Positions 8,774 through 16,543 of a stretch of 40,717 nt of DNA are shown here, piece after piece (the first letter of the stretch is position 1; the number at the start of each line of letters is the position of its first letter). The notes below the pieces were generated by a model. It saw only the letters and a program-made list of their open reading frames with translations. It did no database searches and was not told where the DNA came from. Source of the stretch: Acidobacteriota bacterium (GTDB lineage Bacteria; Acidobacteriota; Thermoanaerobaculia; Thermoanaerobaculales; Thermoanaerobaculaceae). The translations under genes were made by a program, and so were the position numbers. The stretch lies in the NCBI GenBank assembly GCA_016213675.1, contig JACQZW010000074.1, positions 1 to 40,717 on the forward strand, read 5' to 3'.

Positions 8774-8787
8774 TGATCAGCATATCA
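8774..8787. promoter_or_regulatory. Imperfect palindrome in the M20/AOS1 divergent region
   Basis: TGATCAGCATATCA overlaps the M20 start side of the 78-base divergent spacer. It shares the core TGAT..CAGCAT..TCA with the perfect palindrome TGATGCAGCATCA at 10203-10215. The resemblance suggests, but does not prove, one regulator acting at both promoters. Confidence 0.25.
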
Positions 8788-8850
8788 AGCCGTGCGGTGG
8801 GTGATGTGGGGTGAGGTAATCTTCCCCGCCTGGGTGCACGGGAGGCATGA

Positions 8851-10095
8851 ATGTCGCTGGGTAGGTTGAACGCCGCACTGGCGGACGAGGTGAGGGCCCT
8901 GGAGGCCGCGGGGCGGGCCAAGGCGCCCGAGCGCGTGATCGTCGGCTACCTGTCGCCGGAAGGCACGCGGGGCCCGCGCTACCGGCTGGCCGGCTCCGAG
9001 AAGCTGTTCATCCGGATGAACTCCAACAGCTACCTGTCGCTGTCGAACCACCCGGCGCTGATGCGGGCGGCCGACGAGGCGACCCACGAGTTCGGCGTCG
9101 GCCCGGGCGCGGTCCGCTTCATCGACGGCACGTTCGCGCACCACGCGGAGCTCGAGCGGCGCATCGCGGCGTTCGTCGGGCGGCCGGCGGCGAAGATCTT
9201 CAACTCCGCCTACACCGCGAACCTCGGCCAGGCGCTCGCCATCGGCAACCCGCGCACGTTCTGGATCGGCGACGAGCTGAACCACAACTCGATCATCCGC
9301 GCCATGCGCATCTCCGGCGTCCCCAAGGAGCTGCGCTCGATCTACAAGCACAACGACATGGACGGACTGTCCGCCCGCCTCGCCGAGGTGCCGGAGGGGA
9401 CGGAGCGCGTCGTGATCATCTTCGACGGCATCTTCTCGATGCGCGGCGACTGCGCCCCGCTCGACGAGGTGAACCGCCGCTGCGCCCCGTACCGTCACCG
9501 CTTCCCCGGCGGCCTGGTCACCGTCATCGACGACAGCCACGGCATCGGCGCCTACGGGGCGACCGGGCGCGGCACCGAGGAGCACACCGGCGCGCGGGCC
9601 GACGTCTTCATCGGCACCTTCGGCAAGGCGTTCGGCGTCAACGGCGGCTTCGTCGCCTCGAGCCCCGAGGTGATCGAGGCGATCCGGCAGAAGTCGGACA
9701 CCTACATCTACACCAACCCGCTCGGCGTCGCCGACTGCGCCGCCGCGCTCGCCGCGCTCGACGTCGTCGACAGCGACGAGGGCCGCAGCCGCCTCGAGCA
9801 CCTCCACGCCCGGATCGCGCAGTTCCGCGAGGGCATCACGCGCCTCGGCTGGGAGTCGATCCCGGGGCCGCACCCGGTCGTGCCGCTGCTCGTGCGCGAC
9901 ACCGGCCTGACCAAGGTCCTGGTCCGCCACCTCTACGACAACGGCGTCCTGGCGGTCGGCCTGACCTTCCCGGTGGTGCCCCGCGGCGACGAGACGATCC
10001 GCTTCCAGATCAACGCCGCCCACACCGAGGCGGACATCGCCGCCGTGCTCGACATCCTCGAGACGGCCGAGGCCTCCTCCACCGCCGGCGTCTGA
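8851..10095 (+). CDS. Alpha-oxoamine synthase family PLP enzyme (AOS1)
   Basis: 414 residues, fold-type I PLP enzyme of the KBL/BioF/ALAS/SPT group, which condense an amino acid with an acyl thioester and lose CO2. Visible elements: 'NSNSYLSLSNHP', 'ELNHNSIIR' (His145 stacks on PLP), 'DDSHGIGAYGATGRGTEEH' (Asp and His at 227-230) and 'GTFGKAFGVNGG' with Schiff-base Lys259. The 'DDSH' and 'FPVVPRGDETIRFQ' elements are closer to glycine C-acetyltransferase (KBL) than to serine palmitoyltransferase ('DEAHS'). An SD GGAGG precedes the ATG. It sits 188 bases upstream of acpS in the same direction, with a separate promoter in between. Amino acid and acyl partners are unknown; an ACP-bound acyl donor is plausible from context. 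Confidence 0.85.
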   Translation: MSLGRLNAALADEVRALEAAGRAKAPERVIVGYLSPEGTRGPRYRLAGSEKLFIRMNSNSYLSLSNHPALMRAADEATHEFGVGPGAVRFIDGTFAHHAELERRIAAFVGRPAAKIFNSAYTANLGQALAIGNPRTFWIGDELNHNSIIRAMRISGVPKELRSIYKHNDMDGLSARLAEVPEGTERVVIIFDGIFSMRGDCAPLDEVNRRCAPYRHRFPGGLVTVIDDSHGIGAYGATGRGTEEHTGARADVFIGTFGKAFGVNGGFVASSPEVIEAIRQKSDTYIYTNPLGVADCAAALAALDVVDSDEGRSRLEHLHARIAQFREGITRLGWESIPGPHPVVPLLVRDTGLTKVLVRHLYDNGVLAVGLTFPVVPRGDETIRFQINAAHTEADIAAVLDILETAEASSTAGV

Positions 10096-10172
10096 CTCGA
10101 CGAGCCGGCCCCTTCGGTCACGAGGCTTGCCGACCCGCTCGGCCGCGACGAGCACGGCGCCGCGTCGCGTCC

Positions 10173-10201
10173 TTGACAGGCCCGCGACCCGGTCCTAATG
10201 T
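10173..10201 (+). promoter_or_regulatory. Strong promoter for the acpS-ligase-ACP-AOS2 operon
   Basis: TTGACA (10173-10178), a 17-base spacer, then TAATGT (10196-10201). Transcription would begin near 10208. This places the TTG/ATG at 10202/10205 at or before the transcript start and supports the GTG at 10283 as the acpS start. Confidence 0.7.
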
Positions 10202-10202
10202 T

Positions 10203-10215
10203 TGATGCAGCATCA
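10203..10215. promoter_or_regulatory. Perfect palindrome over the +1 region (possible operator)
   Basis: TGATGC-A-GCATCA is a perfect 13-base inverted repeat directly after the -10 element, a typical place for repressor binding. No regulator gene is adjacent. Confidence 0.4.
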
Positions 10216-10282
10216 GGTGAAAAGTGACACAAGCACAAGACCTACGGAATCAGGCCTGGCCCGTCCAGGCGGAGCGCCTCCG

Positions 10283-10660
10283 GTGATCCTCGGCGTGGGC
10301 GTCGATGTCTTCGCGGTGCGCCGCATGGCGCGCGAGCTCGAGCAGGACGGCCCGGGGTTCGTCGCCGGCGTCTTCACGCCCGGGGAGATCGCGGACTGCT
10401 CGGCCACGCGCGACCCGGCGCCGCACTACGCGGCCCGCTTCGCCGCCAAGGAGGCCGTCGTCAAGGCGATCTCGTCGGCCGCCGTGACGGGCACGCACTG
10501 GCGGGAGATCGAGGTCCGCGCCGACGGCAACGGCCGGCCGGCAGTCGTCCTGCACGGGGCGATCAAGGCGGCGGCCGAGGGGCTGTCCGCCGGCAGGATC
10601 CGCCTGTCGTTGTCGCACACCCGCGAGTTCGCGCTCGCGACCGTGATCGTCGAGTCTTGA
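10283..10660 (+). CDS. Holo-[acyl-carrier-protein] synthase (AcpS-type PPTase)
   Basis: About 125 residues from the GTG at 10283, the usual AcpS length; a GGAG lies 8 bases upstream. A longer frame to 10202 exists but overlaps the promoter. Motifs: 'ILGVGVDVFAVRRM' (metal-binding Asp), 'RFAAKEAVVKAI' (Glu and Lys for CoA and catalysis) and 'IRLSLSHTREFALA'. It transfers 4'-phosphopantetheine from CoA to a conserved Ser of a carrier protein. Lying two genes upstream of a free-standing ACP, it is probably dedicated to that ACP rather than being the housekeeping enzyme, but whether another acpS exists cannot be seen here. The stop overlaps the SD zone of the ligase gene 17 bases downstream. Confidence 0.88.
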   Translation: MILGVGVDVFAVRRMARELEQDGPGFVAGVFTPGEIADCSATRDPAPHYAARFAAKEAVVKAISSAAVTGTHWREIEVRADGNGRPAVVLHGAIKAAAEGLSAGRIRLSLSHTREFALATVIVES

Positions 10661-10677
10661 GGGAACGGGAGGCACGC

Positions 10678-12381
10678 ATGATGAGCACCGTCGTCACGAG
10701 GCCTGACCCGGTTGCCGCCGTCGACTGGTCGAATGCGGAGAACGCACTGGGCTACCGCCCGGGAGACGTCATCAACATCGGCTGGCACTGCAGCGACCGG
10801 ATCTGCCAGGAGGGCCGCGCGGCCAAGACCGCGCTGATCTGGGAGGACGCCGCCGGGGCGAGCCGGACCTACACGTTCGACGACCTCCGGGTCCACTCCA
10901 ACACCATTGCCGACTTCCTGGCCGGGCTCGGGGTGCAGCCCGGGGAGCGGGTCTGCCTGTTCATGGACCGCATCCCCGAGCTCTATTTCGGGTTCCTCGG
11001 GGTGCTGAAGATGGGCGGCATCGCCCAGCCGCTCTTCTCGGCGTTCGGCGACGAGTCGTTGATGACGCGCCTGGCCAACGCGGGGACCACGGCGATCATC
11101 ACGCAACGCAAGCACGTCGCCAAGGTCCGGAAGATCCGTGCCGCCCTGCCGGACCTCCGCCACGTCATCGTCGTGGACGCCCACGACGCGCCGCTCCGCG
11201 AGGGCGAGACCGCGTTCGACCTCGACCGCGCGCCGCGGGTCGAGCGCTTCGAGGTCTTCCCCTCCACCGCCGAGACGCCCTCGGTGCTGCACTACACGTC
11301 GGGGACGACCGGACTGCCGAAGGGCGCCCAGCACGTCCACTACTCGCTGATCTCGCAGTACCTCACCGCCAAGGTCGTCCTCGACCTCAAGGAGAACGAC
11401 ATCTACTGGTGCAACGCCGATCCCGGCTGGGTCACCGGCACGTCGTACGGGATCATCGGCCCGTGGTCCAACGGCACGACCCAGGTCGTGCTCGACTCGG
11501 GCTTCTCGGCCGACCGCTGGTACGCGTTCCTGGCGAAGCACCGCGTCACCGTCTGGTACTCGGCCCCGACCGCGATCCGCCTGCTGATGCGCGAGGGGGC
11601 GGCGGTCGCCAAGCACCACGACCTCTCCGCGCTGCGCCACCTCGCGAGCGTCGGCGAGCCGCTCAACGCCGAGGCGGTGATCTGGTCCCGCGAGACGTTC
11701 GGCCACCCGTTCCACGACACCTTCTGGCAGACCGAGACGGGCTGCATCGTCATCACCAACCTGCCCGGCATGCCGATCAAGCCGGGGTCGATGGGCAAGC
11801 CCTTCCCGGGCATCACCGCGGCGGTCATCGACCCGAAGACCTACGAGCCGTGCACCGCCCCGGGCCGCGTCGGCCTGATCGGGCTGCGTCCGGGCTGGCC
11901 GTCGATGATCCGCGGCTACTGGCACAACCCCGACGGCTACGCCAGGAAGTTCGTCAACGGCTGGTACCTGTGCGGCGACCGCGCCTCCATCGACCCCGAC
12001 GGCTACTTCTGGTTCGTCGGCCGGGACGACGACGTCATCAACACCGGCGGCCACCTGGTCGGCCCGTTCGAGATCGAGTCGGCGCTCCTCGAGCACCCGG
12101 CCGTCGCCGAGTCGGCGGCCGTCGCCACCCCCGACCTCGTGAACATGGAGGTCGTCAAGGCGTTCGTCGCGCTCAAGCCGGGCATCACGGGCGACGAGGA
12201 CCTCGAGCTCGATATCATGAACTTCGTGCGCAAGAGGCTGTCGCCGCTCGCCATGCCGCAGGCGATCGAGTTCGTGACGTCGCTGCCGAAGACCCGCAGC
12301 GGGAAGATCGTCCGCCGGGTCCTGCGGGCCCAGGAGTTCGGCGAGCCGGTCGGCGACATCTCCACGTTGATGGACGAGTGA
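10678..12381 (+). CDS. AcsA-like acyl-activating (ANL superfamily) ligase
   Basis: 567 residues, starting at ATG 10678 behind GGGAGG. It resembles the Bacillus-type acetyl-CoA synthetase AcsA along its length, including the C-terminal 'GDISTLMDE'. The P-loop 'TSGTTGLPKG' is at 207-216 and 'HDTFWQTETG' at 346-355. Trp350 corresponds to the Trp that limits ACS to acetate or propionate. Catalytic A10 Lys is 'PKTRSGKI' (Lys543). Oddly, the A8 hinge, normally 'SGxRxG', reads 'GGHLVG' with Leu460 where Arg is near-invariant, and the following 'PDxxRGE' reads 'PDLVNME'. It probably adenylates a short acid; loading the neighbouring ACP instead of, or as well as, CoA is inference from context and these changes. 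Confidence 0.82.
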   Translation: MMSTVVTRPDPVAAVDWSNAENALGYRPGDVINIGWHCSDRICQEGRAAKTALIWEDAAGASRTYTFDDLRVHSNTIADFLAGLGVQPGERVCLFMDRIPELYFGFLGVLKMGGIAQPLFSAFGDESLMTRLANAGTTAIITQRKHVAKVRKIRAALPDLRHVIVVDAHDAPLREGETAFDLDRAPRVERFEVFPSTAETPSVLHYTSGTTGLPKGAQHVHYSLISQYLTAKVVLDLKENDIYWCNADPGWVTGTSYGIIGPWSNGTTQVVLDSGFSADRWYAFLAKHRVTVWYSAPTAIRLLMREGAAVAKHHDLSALRHLASVGEPLNAEAVIWSRETFGHPFHDTFWQTETGCIVITNLPGMPIKPGSMGKPFPGITAAVIDPKTYEPCTAPGRVGLIGLRPGWPSMIRGYWHNPDGYARKFVNGWYLCGDRASIDPDGYFWFVGRDDDVINTGGHLVGPFEIESALLEHPAVAESAAVATPDLVNMEVVKAFVALKPGITGDEDLELDIMNFVRKRLSPLAMPQAIEFVTSLPKTRSGKIVRRVLRAQEFGEPVGDISTLMDE

Positions 12382-12426
12382 GCGCGTGAGCGAGACCCGG
12401 GCACCGTCCCGGAGCTGGAGGAGACG

Positions 12427-12684
12427 ATGGACGAGCTGAAGAAGGTCATCCTCGACTACGTCGTGAAGGAGTACCTCGAGGAGGGCGACGACCGGGTCGT
12501 CGGCGCGGACACGCCGCTGATCACCGGCGGCATCGTGGATTCCTTCTCCATGGTGTCGCTCAAGCGCTTCCTGGAGCGGCGGTACGAGATCCGCATCCCG
12601 GACGGCGAGGCGACCCCCGACGCCTTCGACTCGGTGGACCGGATCGCCCTGCTCGTCGAGCGCTTCCGCGCCGTGAAGGCCTAG
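12427..12684 (+). CDS. Free-standing acyl carrier protein
   Basis: 85 residues, four-helix ACP pattern. The phosphopantetheine site is Ser39 in 'GGIVDSFSMVSLKRFLE', with the flanking Asp conserved but Phe in place of the usual Leu. SD GGAGGAG precedes the ATG. It lies 45 bases after the ligase and only 8 bases before AOS2, so ACP and AOS2 are surely co-translated. A specialised ACP beside an AOS recalls the ACP-dependent serine palmitoyltransferases of some Bacteroidota and Alphaproteobacteria and the AOS-ACP pairing in prodiginine synthesis. It most likely carries the acyl unit for AOS2, AOS1 or both. Confidence 0.9.
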   Translation: MDELKKVILDYVVKEYLEEGDDRVVGADTPLITGGIVDSFSMVSLKRFLERRYEIRIPDGEATPDAFDSVDRIALLVERFRAVKA

Positions 12685-12692
12685 GAGGACGC

Positions 12693-13937
12693 ATGTACAG
12701 CGCCAAGACCCGCGACGCGTACACGAGCGAGATCGCCACCCTGCGCGAGGTCGGCCTCTTCAAGGAGGACCGCTTCATCCACTCACCTCAGGGGGCGGAG
12801 ATCGAGGTCGAATTCCCGTCCGGCGAGCCGCCCCGTCGGGTCATCAACATGTGCTCGAACAACTACCTCGGGCTGTCCAGCCACCCCGACGTCATCGCCG
12901 CCGCCCACGCCGGCCTCGACGCCCGCGGCTACGGGATGTCGTCGGTGCGGTTCATCTGCGGCACCCAGGATATCCACCGCGAGCTCGAGAAGTCCCTCTC
13001 GGGGTTCCTCGGCACCGAGGACACCCTGCTCTTCCCGTCGTGCATGGACGCCAACGCCGGCGTCTTCGAGGCGATCCTCGGCGAGCAGGACGTGATGATC
13101 GCCGACCGGCTCGTGCACGCCTCGATCGTCGACGGCATGCGCCTCTGCAAGGCGATGACCGACACCTTCAAGCACTCCGACATGGGGCACCTCGAGGAGA
13201 AGCTCCAAGAGCACCAGGACAAGCGCGTCCGCATGGTGATCACCGACGGCGTCTTCTCGATGGACGGCGACATCGCGAAGCTCGACGAGATCGTCGCCCT
13301 GGCCGAGAAGTACGACGCCATGGTGTTCGTCGACGACTCGCACGCCTCGGGGTTCATCGGCAAGACCGGGCGCGGCACCCACGAGCACTGCGGCGTCCTC
13401 GGCCGCATCGACGTCATCACCACGACCCTCGGCAAGGCGCTCGGCGGGGCCTCGGGCGGGTGCGTCTCCGGCCGCCGCGAGCTCGTCGAGCTGTGCCGCC
13501 AGCGGGCTCGGCCCTACCTGTTCTCGAACTCGGTGCCGCCGGTCATCGTCGCCGCCGCCGCCAAGGTCATCGAGCTGATCTCGCGGACCACCGAGCGCCG
13601 CGACAAGCTCGAGTGGAACGCCGCGTACTGGCGGCGCCTGCTGGTCGAGGCCGGCTTCGACGTCAAGGCCGGCAACAGCCCGATCGTCCCGGTCATGCTG
13701 TACAACGCGAAGCTCGCGCAGGACGTCGCCCGCCGCCTGTTCGCCGAGGGCGTGCACGTGGTGGGGTTCTTCTTCCCGGTCGTCCCCAAGGGCGCCGCCC
13801 GCATCCGCACCCAACTGTCGGCCGCCCACGACCAGGCGCACCTCGACCGCGCCATCGAGGCGTTCGTCAAGGTCGGCCGGGAGTTCGAGATTCTCGGGCT
13901 GGGCAAGAACGAGATCGTCGCGCGCTTCGGGATGTGA
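12693..13937 (+). CDS. KBL-like alpha-oxoamine synthase (AOS2)
   Basis: 414 residues with an AGGAGG SD. It is strikingly similar to 2-amino-3-ketobutyrate CoA ligase (glycine C-acetyltransferase): 'CSNNYLGLSSHPDV', 'RLVHASIVDGMRL' (His142), 'VDDSHASGFIGKTGRGTHEH' (Asp214/215, His217), 'TTLGKALGGASGG' with PLP Lys248, 'RPYLFSNSVPPVI' and 'FPVVPKGAARIRTQLSAAH'. KBL catalyses glycine + acetyl-CoA to 2-amino-3-ketobutyrate, reversibly, usually beside threonine dehydrogenase. No tdh is present; the neighbours are an ACP, an AcpS and an acyl-activating enzyme, which argues for a biosynthetic, ACP-dependent condensation. Standalone KBL function remains possible. A strong terminator follows 38 bases after the stop. 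Confidence 0.88.
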   Translation: MYSAKTRDAYTSEIATLREVGLFKEDRFIHSPQGAEIEVEFPSGEPPRRVINMCSNNYLGLSSHPDVIAAAHAGLDARGYGMSSVRFICGTQDIHRELEKSLSGFLGTEDTLLFPSCMDANAGVFEAILGEQDVMIADRLVHASIVDGMRLCKAMTDTFKHSDMGHLEEKLQEHQDKRVRMVITDGVFSMDGDIAKLDEIVALAEKYDAMVFVDDSHASGFIGKTGRGTHEHCGVLGRIDVITTTLGKALGGASGGCVSGRRELVELCRQRARPYLFSNSVPPVIVAAAAKVIELISRTTERRDKLEWNAAYWRRLLVEAGFDVKAGNSPIVPVMLYNAKLAQDVARRLFAEGVHVVGFFFPVVPKGAARIRTQLSAAHDQAHLDRAIEAFVKVGREFEILGLGKNEIVARFGM

Positions 13938-13975
13938 GGCCGCGCCCGGTCCCCGAGTCGTGTGCATCGCGATAC

Positions 13976-14011
13976 CGCCGGTCGGCCCAGCGCCGACCGG
14001 CGTGTTTCGTT
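13976..14011 (+). terminator. Intrinsic terminator after AOS2
   Basis: 10-bp perfect stem CGCCGGTCGG / CCGACCGGCG (13976-13985, 13993-14002) with a 7-base loop, followed by TGTTTCGTT. It ends the acpS-ligase-ACP-AOS2 operon and separates it from the methyltransferase. Confidence 0.75.
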
Positions 14012-14049
14012 CGGAGTGACCTCGGCGCTACTCTGGGCCGGGTCGATCG

Positions 14050-14796
14050 ATGAGTCTCGACGCGCTCGTCCGGCTGCACGAGGGCCTCGCCCGGCTCGGT
14101 CCCGGTCTGCCGGAGACGACGCGCGCCGCCGTCGACCGCTGCCGGCCGTTCCTGCCCGATCACCCCCGGGTGGCCGACGTCGGCTGCGGGACCGGCGCCG
14201 CGACGCTCGCCGTCGCCCGCGCGCTCGACGTGCCGGTCGTCGCGGTCGACCTCTTCCCCGCCTTCCTCGCCGGCCTGCGCCGCAGCGCCGCGCGGTCCGG
14301 CCTCTCCCGCCGGGTCGCGCCCGCCGCCGGCGACCTGGGTGCGCTGCCGTTCCGGCCGGGCTCGTTCGACCTCCTCTGGAGCGAGGGCGCGATCTACGTC
14401 CTCGGCTTCCGGCCGGGGCTGGCGGCGTGGCTGCCGCTGCTCCGTCCAGGCGGGCTGCTCGCCGTCACCGAGGCCACCTGGCTGACCGACTCGCCGCCCG
14501 CGACCGTCCGCGCCCAATGGGCCGAGTGGTACCCGGCGATGGGCACGGTCGCCGCGAACCGCGCCGCCGCGCAGGGGCTCGGCCTCGAGGTCGTCGAGAC
14601 GTTCACCCTCCCCGGCGAGGCGTGGTGGGCGTACTACCGCCCCCTGCTCGCCCGCTGCGACGCCCTCGAGCCCGGCGCCGACCCCGACCTCGCCGCGATC
14701 ATCGCCGAGACCCGCACCGAGGCCGCCTTCTACGCCGCCCACTGCGACGCCTACGGCTACGTGTTCTACATCCTCCGGAGCCCCGACCCGCACTGA
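14050..14796 (+). CDS. Class I SAM-dependent methyltransferase
   Basis: 248 residues. Motif I 'VADVGCGTGAATLAVA' (glycine-rich SAM loop), the acidic end of strand 2 'VVAVDLFPAF', motif II-like 'GALPFRPGSFDLLWSEGAIY' and 'LLRPGGLLAVTEATWL' are in the standard order of small-molecule class I methyltransferases. A Trp- and Tyr-rich C-terminal third ('AWWAYYRPLL', 'YGYVFYILR') may line a hydrophobic substrate pocket. Substrate is unknown. It follows the terminator of the AOS operon, so it is probably transcribed separately. Only 24 bases separate its stop from the first REP-like repeat of the island. Confidence 0.85.
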   Translation: MSLDALVRLHEGLARLGPGLPETTRAAVDRCRPFLPDHPRVADVGCGTGAATLAVARALDVPVVAVDLFPAFLAGLRRSAARSGLSRRVAPAAGDLGALPFRPGSFDLLWSEGAIYVLGFRPGLAAWLPLLRPGGLLAVTEATWLTDSPPATVRAQWAEWYPAMGTVAANRAAAQGLGLEVVETFTLPGEAWWAYYRPLLARCDALEPGADPDLAAIIAETRTEAAFYAAHCDAYGYVFYILRSPDPH

Positions 14797-14820
14797 CCTT
14801 CGCGTCTCGGAGCGCCCCCG

Positions 14821-14849
14821 GGTACCACGTCCCGAGTTATTGACGATCT
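14821..14849 (+). repeat. REP-like repeat, copy 1
   Basis: The 29-base sequence beginning GGTACCACGTCCCGAG is identical to 17408-17436; its first 22 bases recur inverted at 18504-18525. Similarity with copy 2 continues loosely for ~20 bases further. It marks the left side of the RHS/RAYT island. Confidence 0.85.
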
Positions 14850-14977
14850 CGCGATTGAAGCCACGAGGACCATAGGTGCACACGAGTAGCGTGCATGAGC
14901 ACCGTGTCTCACCATCACACTGTGTCGCGCTCCACATACACACAAACCGTGCATCTCCAAGCTATCATCCGAACACG

Positions 14978-16543
14978 ATGCTCAAGTCGGTCGCCCACGG
15001 AAACGGGGTGACGGTCACCCACGGCCTCGACCCGCACGGGATGCGGCGGCCCGGCTCGATCGCGACCTCGGGCGTGACCGGCACGCCGGGGAACTGGGAT
15101 TCCGGCGCCTACGCCTACGACGGCGCGGGGAATGTCACCCGGATCGGCGAGGAGTGGTACACGTACGACCTAGTCTCCCGCCTGGCGGCACACCGCACAG
15201 GGCCACAGTGCCAGGGCAATAACGAGAGTGGCTACCTCTACGATCCTCTGGGTAACATGACGATGAACTACTACTTTTGCGGCGCTGGCGAGGGCTGGGG
15301 CGAGTACTGGCCCGACCCCTCGACGAACCGCCTCGCGATGCAGAGCTACGATGCCTCAGGCAACACCCTGGAGACCGTGGGAGCCGCCAACTTCGAGACG
15401 TTAGGCTACTACCCGTTCAACGACCTCCGGTCGGCCGTCGGGACCGGCCTGAACCGGACCTACGCGTACACGGCCGACGGCGAGCGGCTGGTGGACTACG
15501 ACGTGCTTGCAAACCCGCCGGATGGGCTGTTCACAGTCACGCTCCGTGACCTGGGCGGCAAGGCGCTGCGGTCGTTCCAGGTCACGACCGGCCAGCCGGG
15601 CACCTGGACCGAGAAGGAAGACTGGATCTACCGCGACGGCCAGCTCCTGGCGGCTGTGGACACCACGGTCCAGGGAGGGGTCGCACGGCATTTCCACCTC
15701 GACCACCTCGGCACGCCCCGGCTCATCACGAGCGCCTCGGGCGCAGGCCTCGAGAGCCACACCTACCTTCCCTTCGGCCTGGAGGTCACCGACCTCGGTC
15801 CGTTGTTCGAACGGATGAAGTTCACCGGCCACGAGCGCGACCTCGCCAGCGGCCTCGACTACATGCACGCGAGGTACTACAGCCCCTACGTCAACCGGTT
15901 CCTCAGCGTGGATCCAGGCCGCGACACAGACTCGGAACGGCCTCAGAGTTGGAACCTCTACAGCTACGCGAGGAACAACCCGGTGAAGCACGTCGACACG
16001 AACGGGGCCGAAACGACGTTGTTCTTTGTATCGGGGTTTCCAGAACACGTGTTCCTTTCCGTCTCAGCCGCGGGCGGGGAATTGGTCGCTAGCCCAAGTG
16101 GTAGCCACCCCGATCGCGAGCTATCTTGGGGATCCCGCGGCGAAGGCGTGCGCACTGCCCTAGCCTACCTGCGCGATGGTTTCAACGTTCTCGCTGTTGG
16201 CTACGCTCTTGCGGCGAGCCAGGAGCAGGATCTGTTCGGAAACCTCGTTGCCACAGGTCGCCTCGACCCTGTGAGCAATCCCCTGCAGAGCATCTCAGAC
16301 TGGGGCGGCATTGGAGGACCCTATTGCTCTCAGGTCGTGGCGGGGGAGATCCTGAAGGTAGAGCCTGGTGCGTTTCCAGCGCTACAAGTCGCTGAGACGC
16401 TGACCCCGTTGGATCCATTCCTCACGCCCGGCAGTCTCCTCATCGGTGTGCTTCTGGATCCGCGCGTGACATCGGTAGAGGTTTGGGGGCTGGAGGATGT
16501 GGATCGGTTGATCATGTCCACCGGAGACCCTGCGGAGAAATGA
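14978..16543 (+). CDS. 5'-truncated RHS protein with a C-terminal toxin-like tip
   Basis: About 521 residues from the ATG at 14978; the frame stays open to a GTG at 14876 but the extra residues look non-coding. YD-repeat material ('YAYDGAGNVTRI', 'YLYDPLGNMT', 'YAYTADGERLVDY') leads into the canonical RHS core 'HLDHLGTPRLIT ... GLDYMHARYYSPYVNRFLSVDP', 'NLYSYARNNPVKHVDTNG'. The signal peptide and long shell of a full RHS protein (usually >1000 residues) are missing, so this is a displaced 3' end, probably a silent or orphan tip. The ~175-residue C-terminus has 'PEHVFLSV' (His codon 16046) and 'GGPYCSQVVAGEIL' (Cys codon 16325), an order suggesting a permuted papain-like (YiiX/LRAT-type) fold. 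The downstream gene overlaps by ATGA. Confidence 0.8.
   Translation: MLKSVAHGNGVTVTHGLDPHGMRRPGSIATSGVTGTPGNWDSGAYAYDGAGNVTRIGEEWYTYDLVSRLAAHRTGPQCQGNNESGYLYDPLGNMTMNYYFCGAGEGWGEYWPDPSTNRLAMQSYDASGNTLETVGAANFETLGYYPFNDLRSAVGTGLNRTYAYTADGERLVDYDVLANPPDGLFTVTLRDLGGKALRSFQVTTGQPGTWTEKEDWIYRDGQLLAAVDTTVQGGVARHFHLDHLGTPRLITSASGAGLESHTYLPFGLEVTDLGPLFERMKFTGHERDLASGLDYMHARYYSPYVNRFLSVDPGRDTDSERPQSWNLYSYARNNPVKHVDTNGAETTLFFVSGFPEHVFLSVSAAGGELVASPSGSHPDRELSWGSRGEGVRTALAYLRDGFNVLAVGYALAASQEQDLFGNLVATGRLDPVSNPLQSISDWGGIGGPYCSQVVAGEILKVEPGAFPALQVAETLTPLDPFLTPGSLLIGVLLDPRVTSVEVWGLEDVDRLIMSTGDPAEK

Noticed and set aside
10202..10282. Longer N-terminus for AcpS beginning TTG-ATG at 10202/10205
   Set aside because: A TTGACA-17-TAATGT promoter ends at 10201, so these codons fall at or before the transcript start; the GTG at 10283 gives the normal AcpS length.
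8851..13937. Straightforward sphingolipid (serine palmitoyltransferase) cluster
   Set aside because: Both AOS proteins have KBL-like DDSH and FPVVP(K/R)G elements, the ligase keeps the Trp of acetate-type pockets, and no ceramide synthase or ketosphinganine reductase is present. Not fully excluded.
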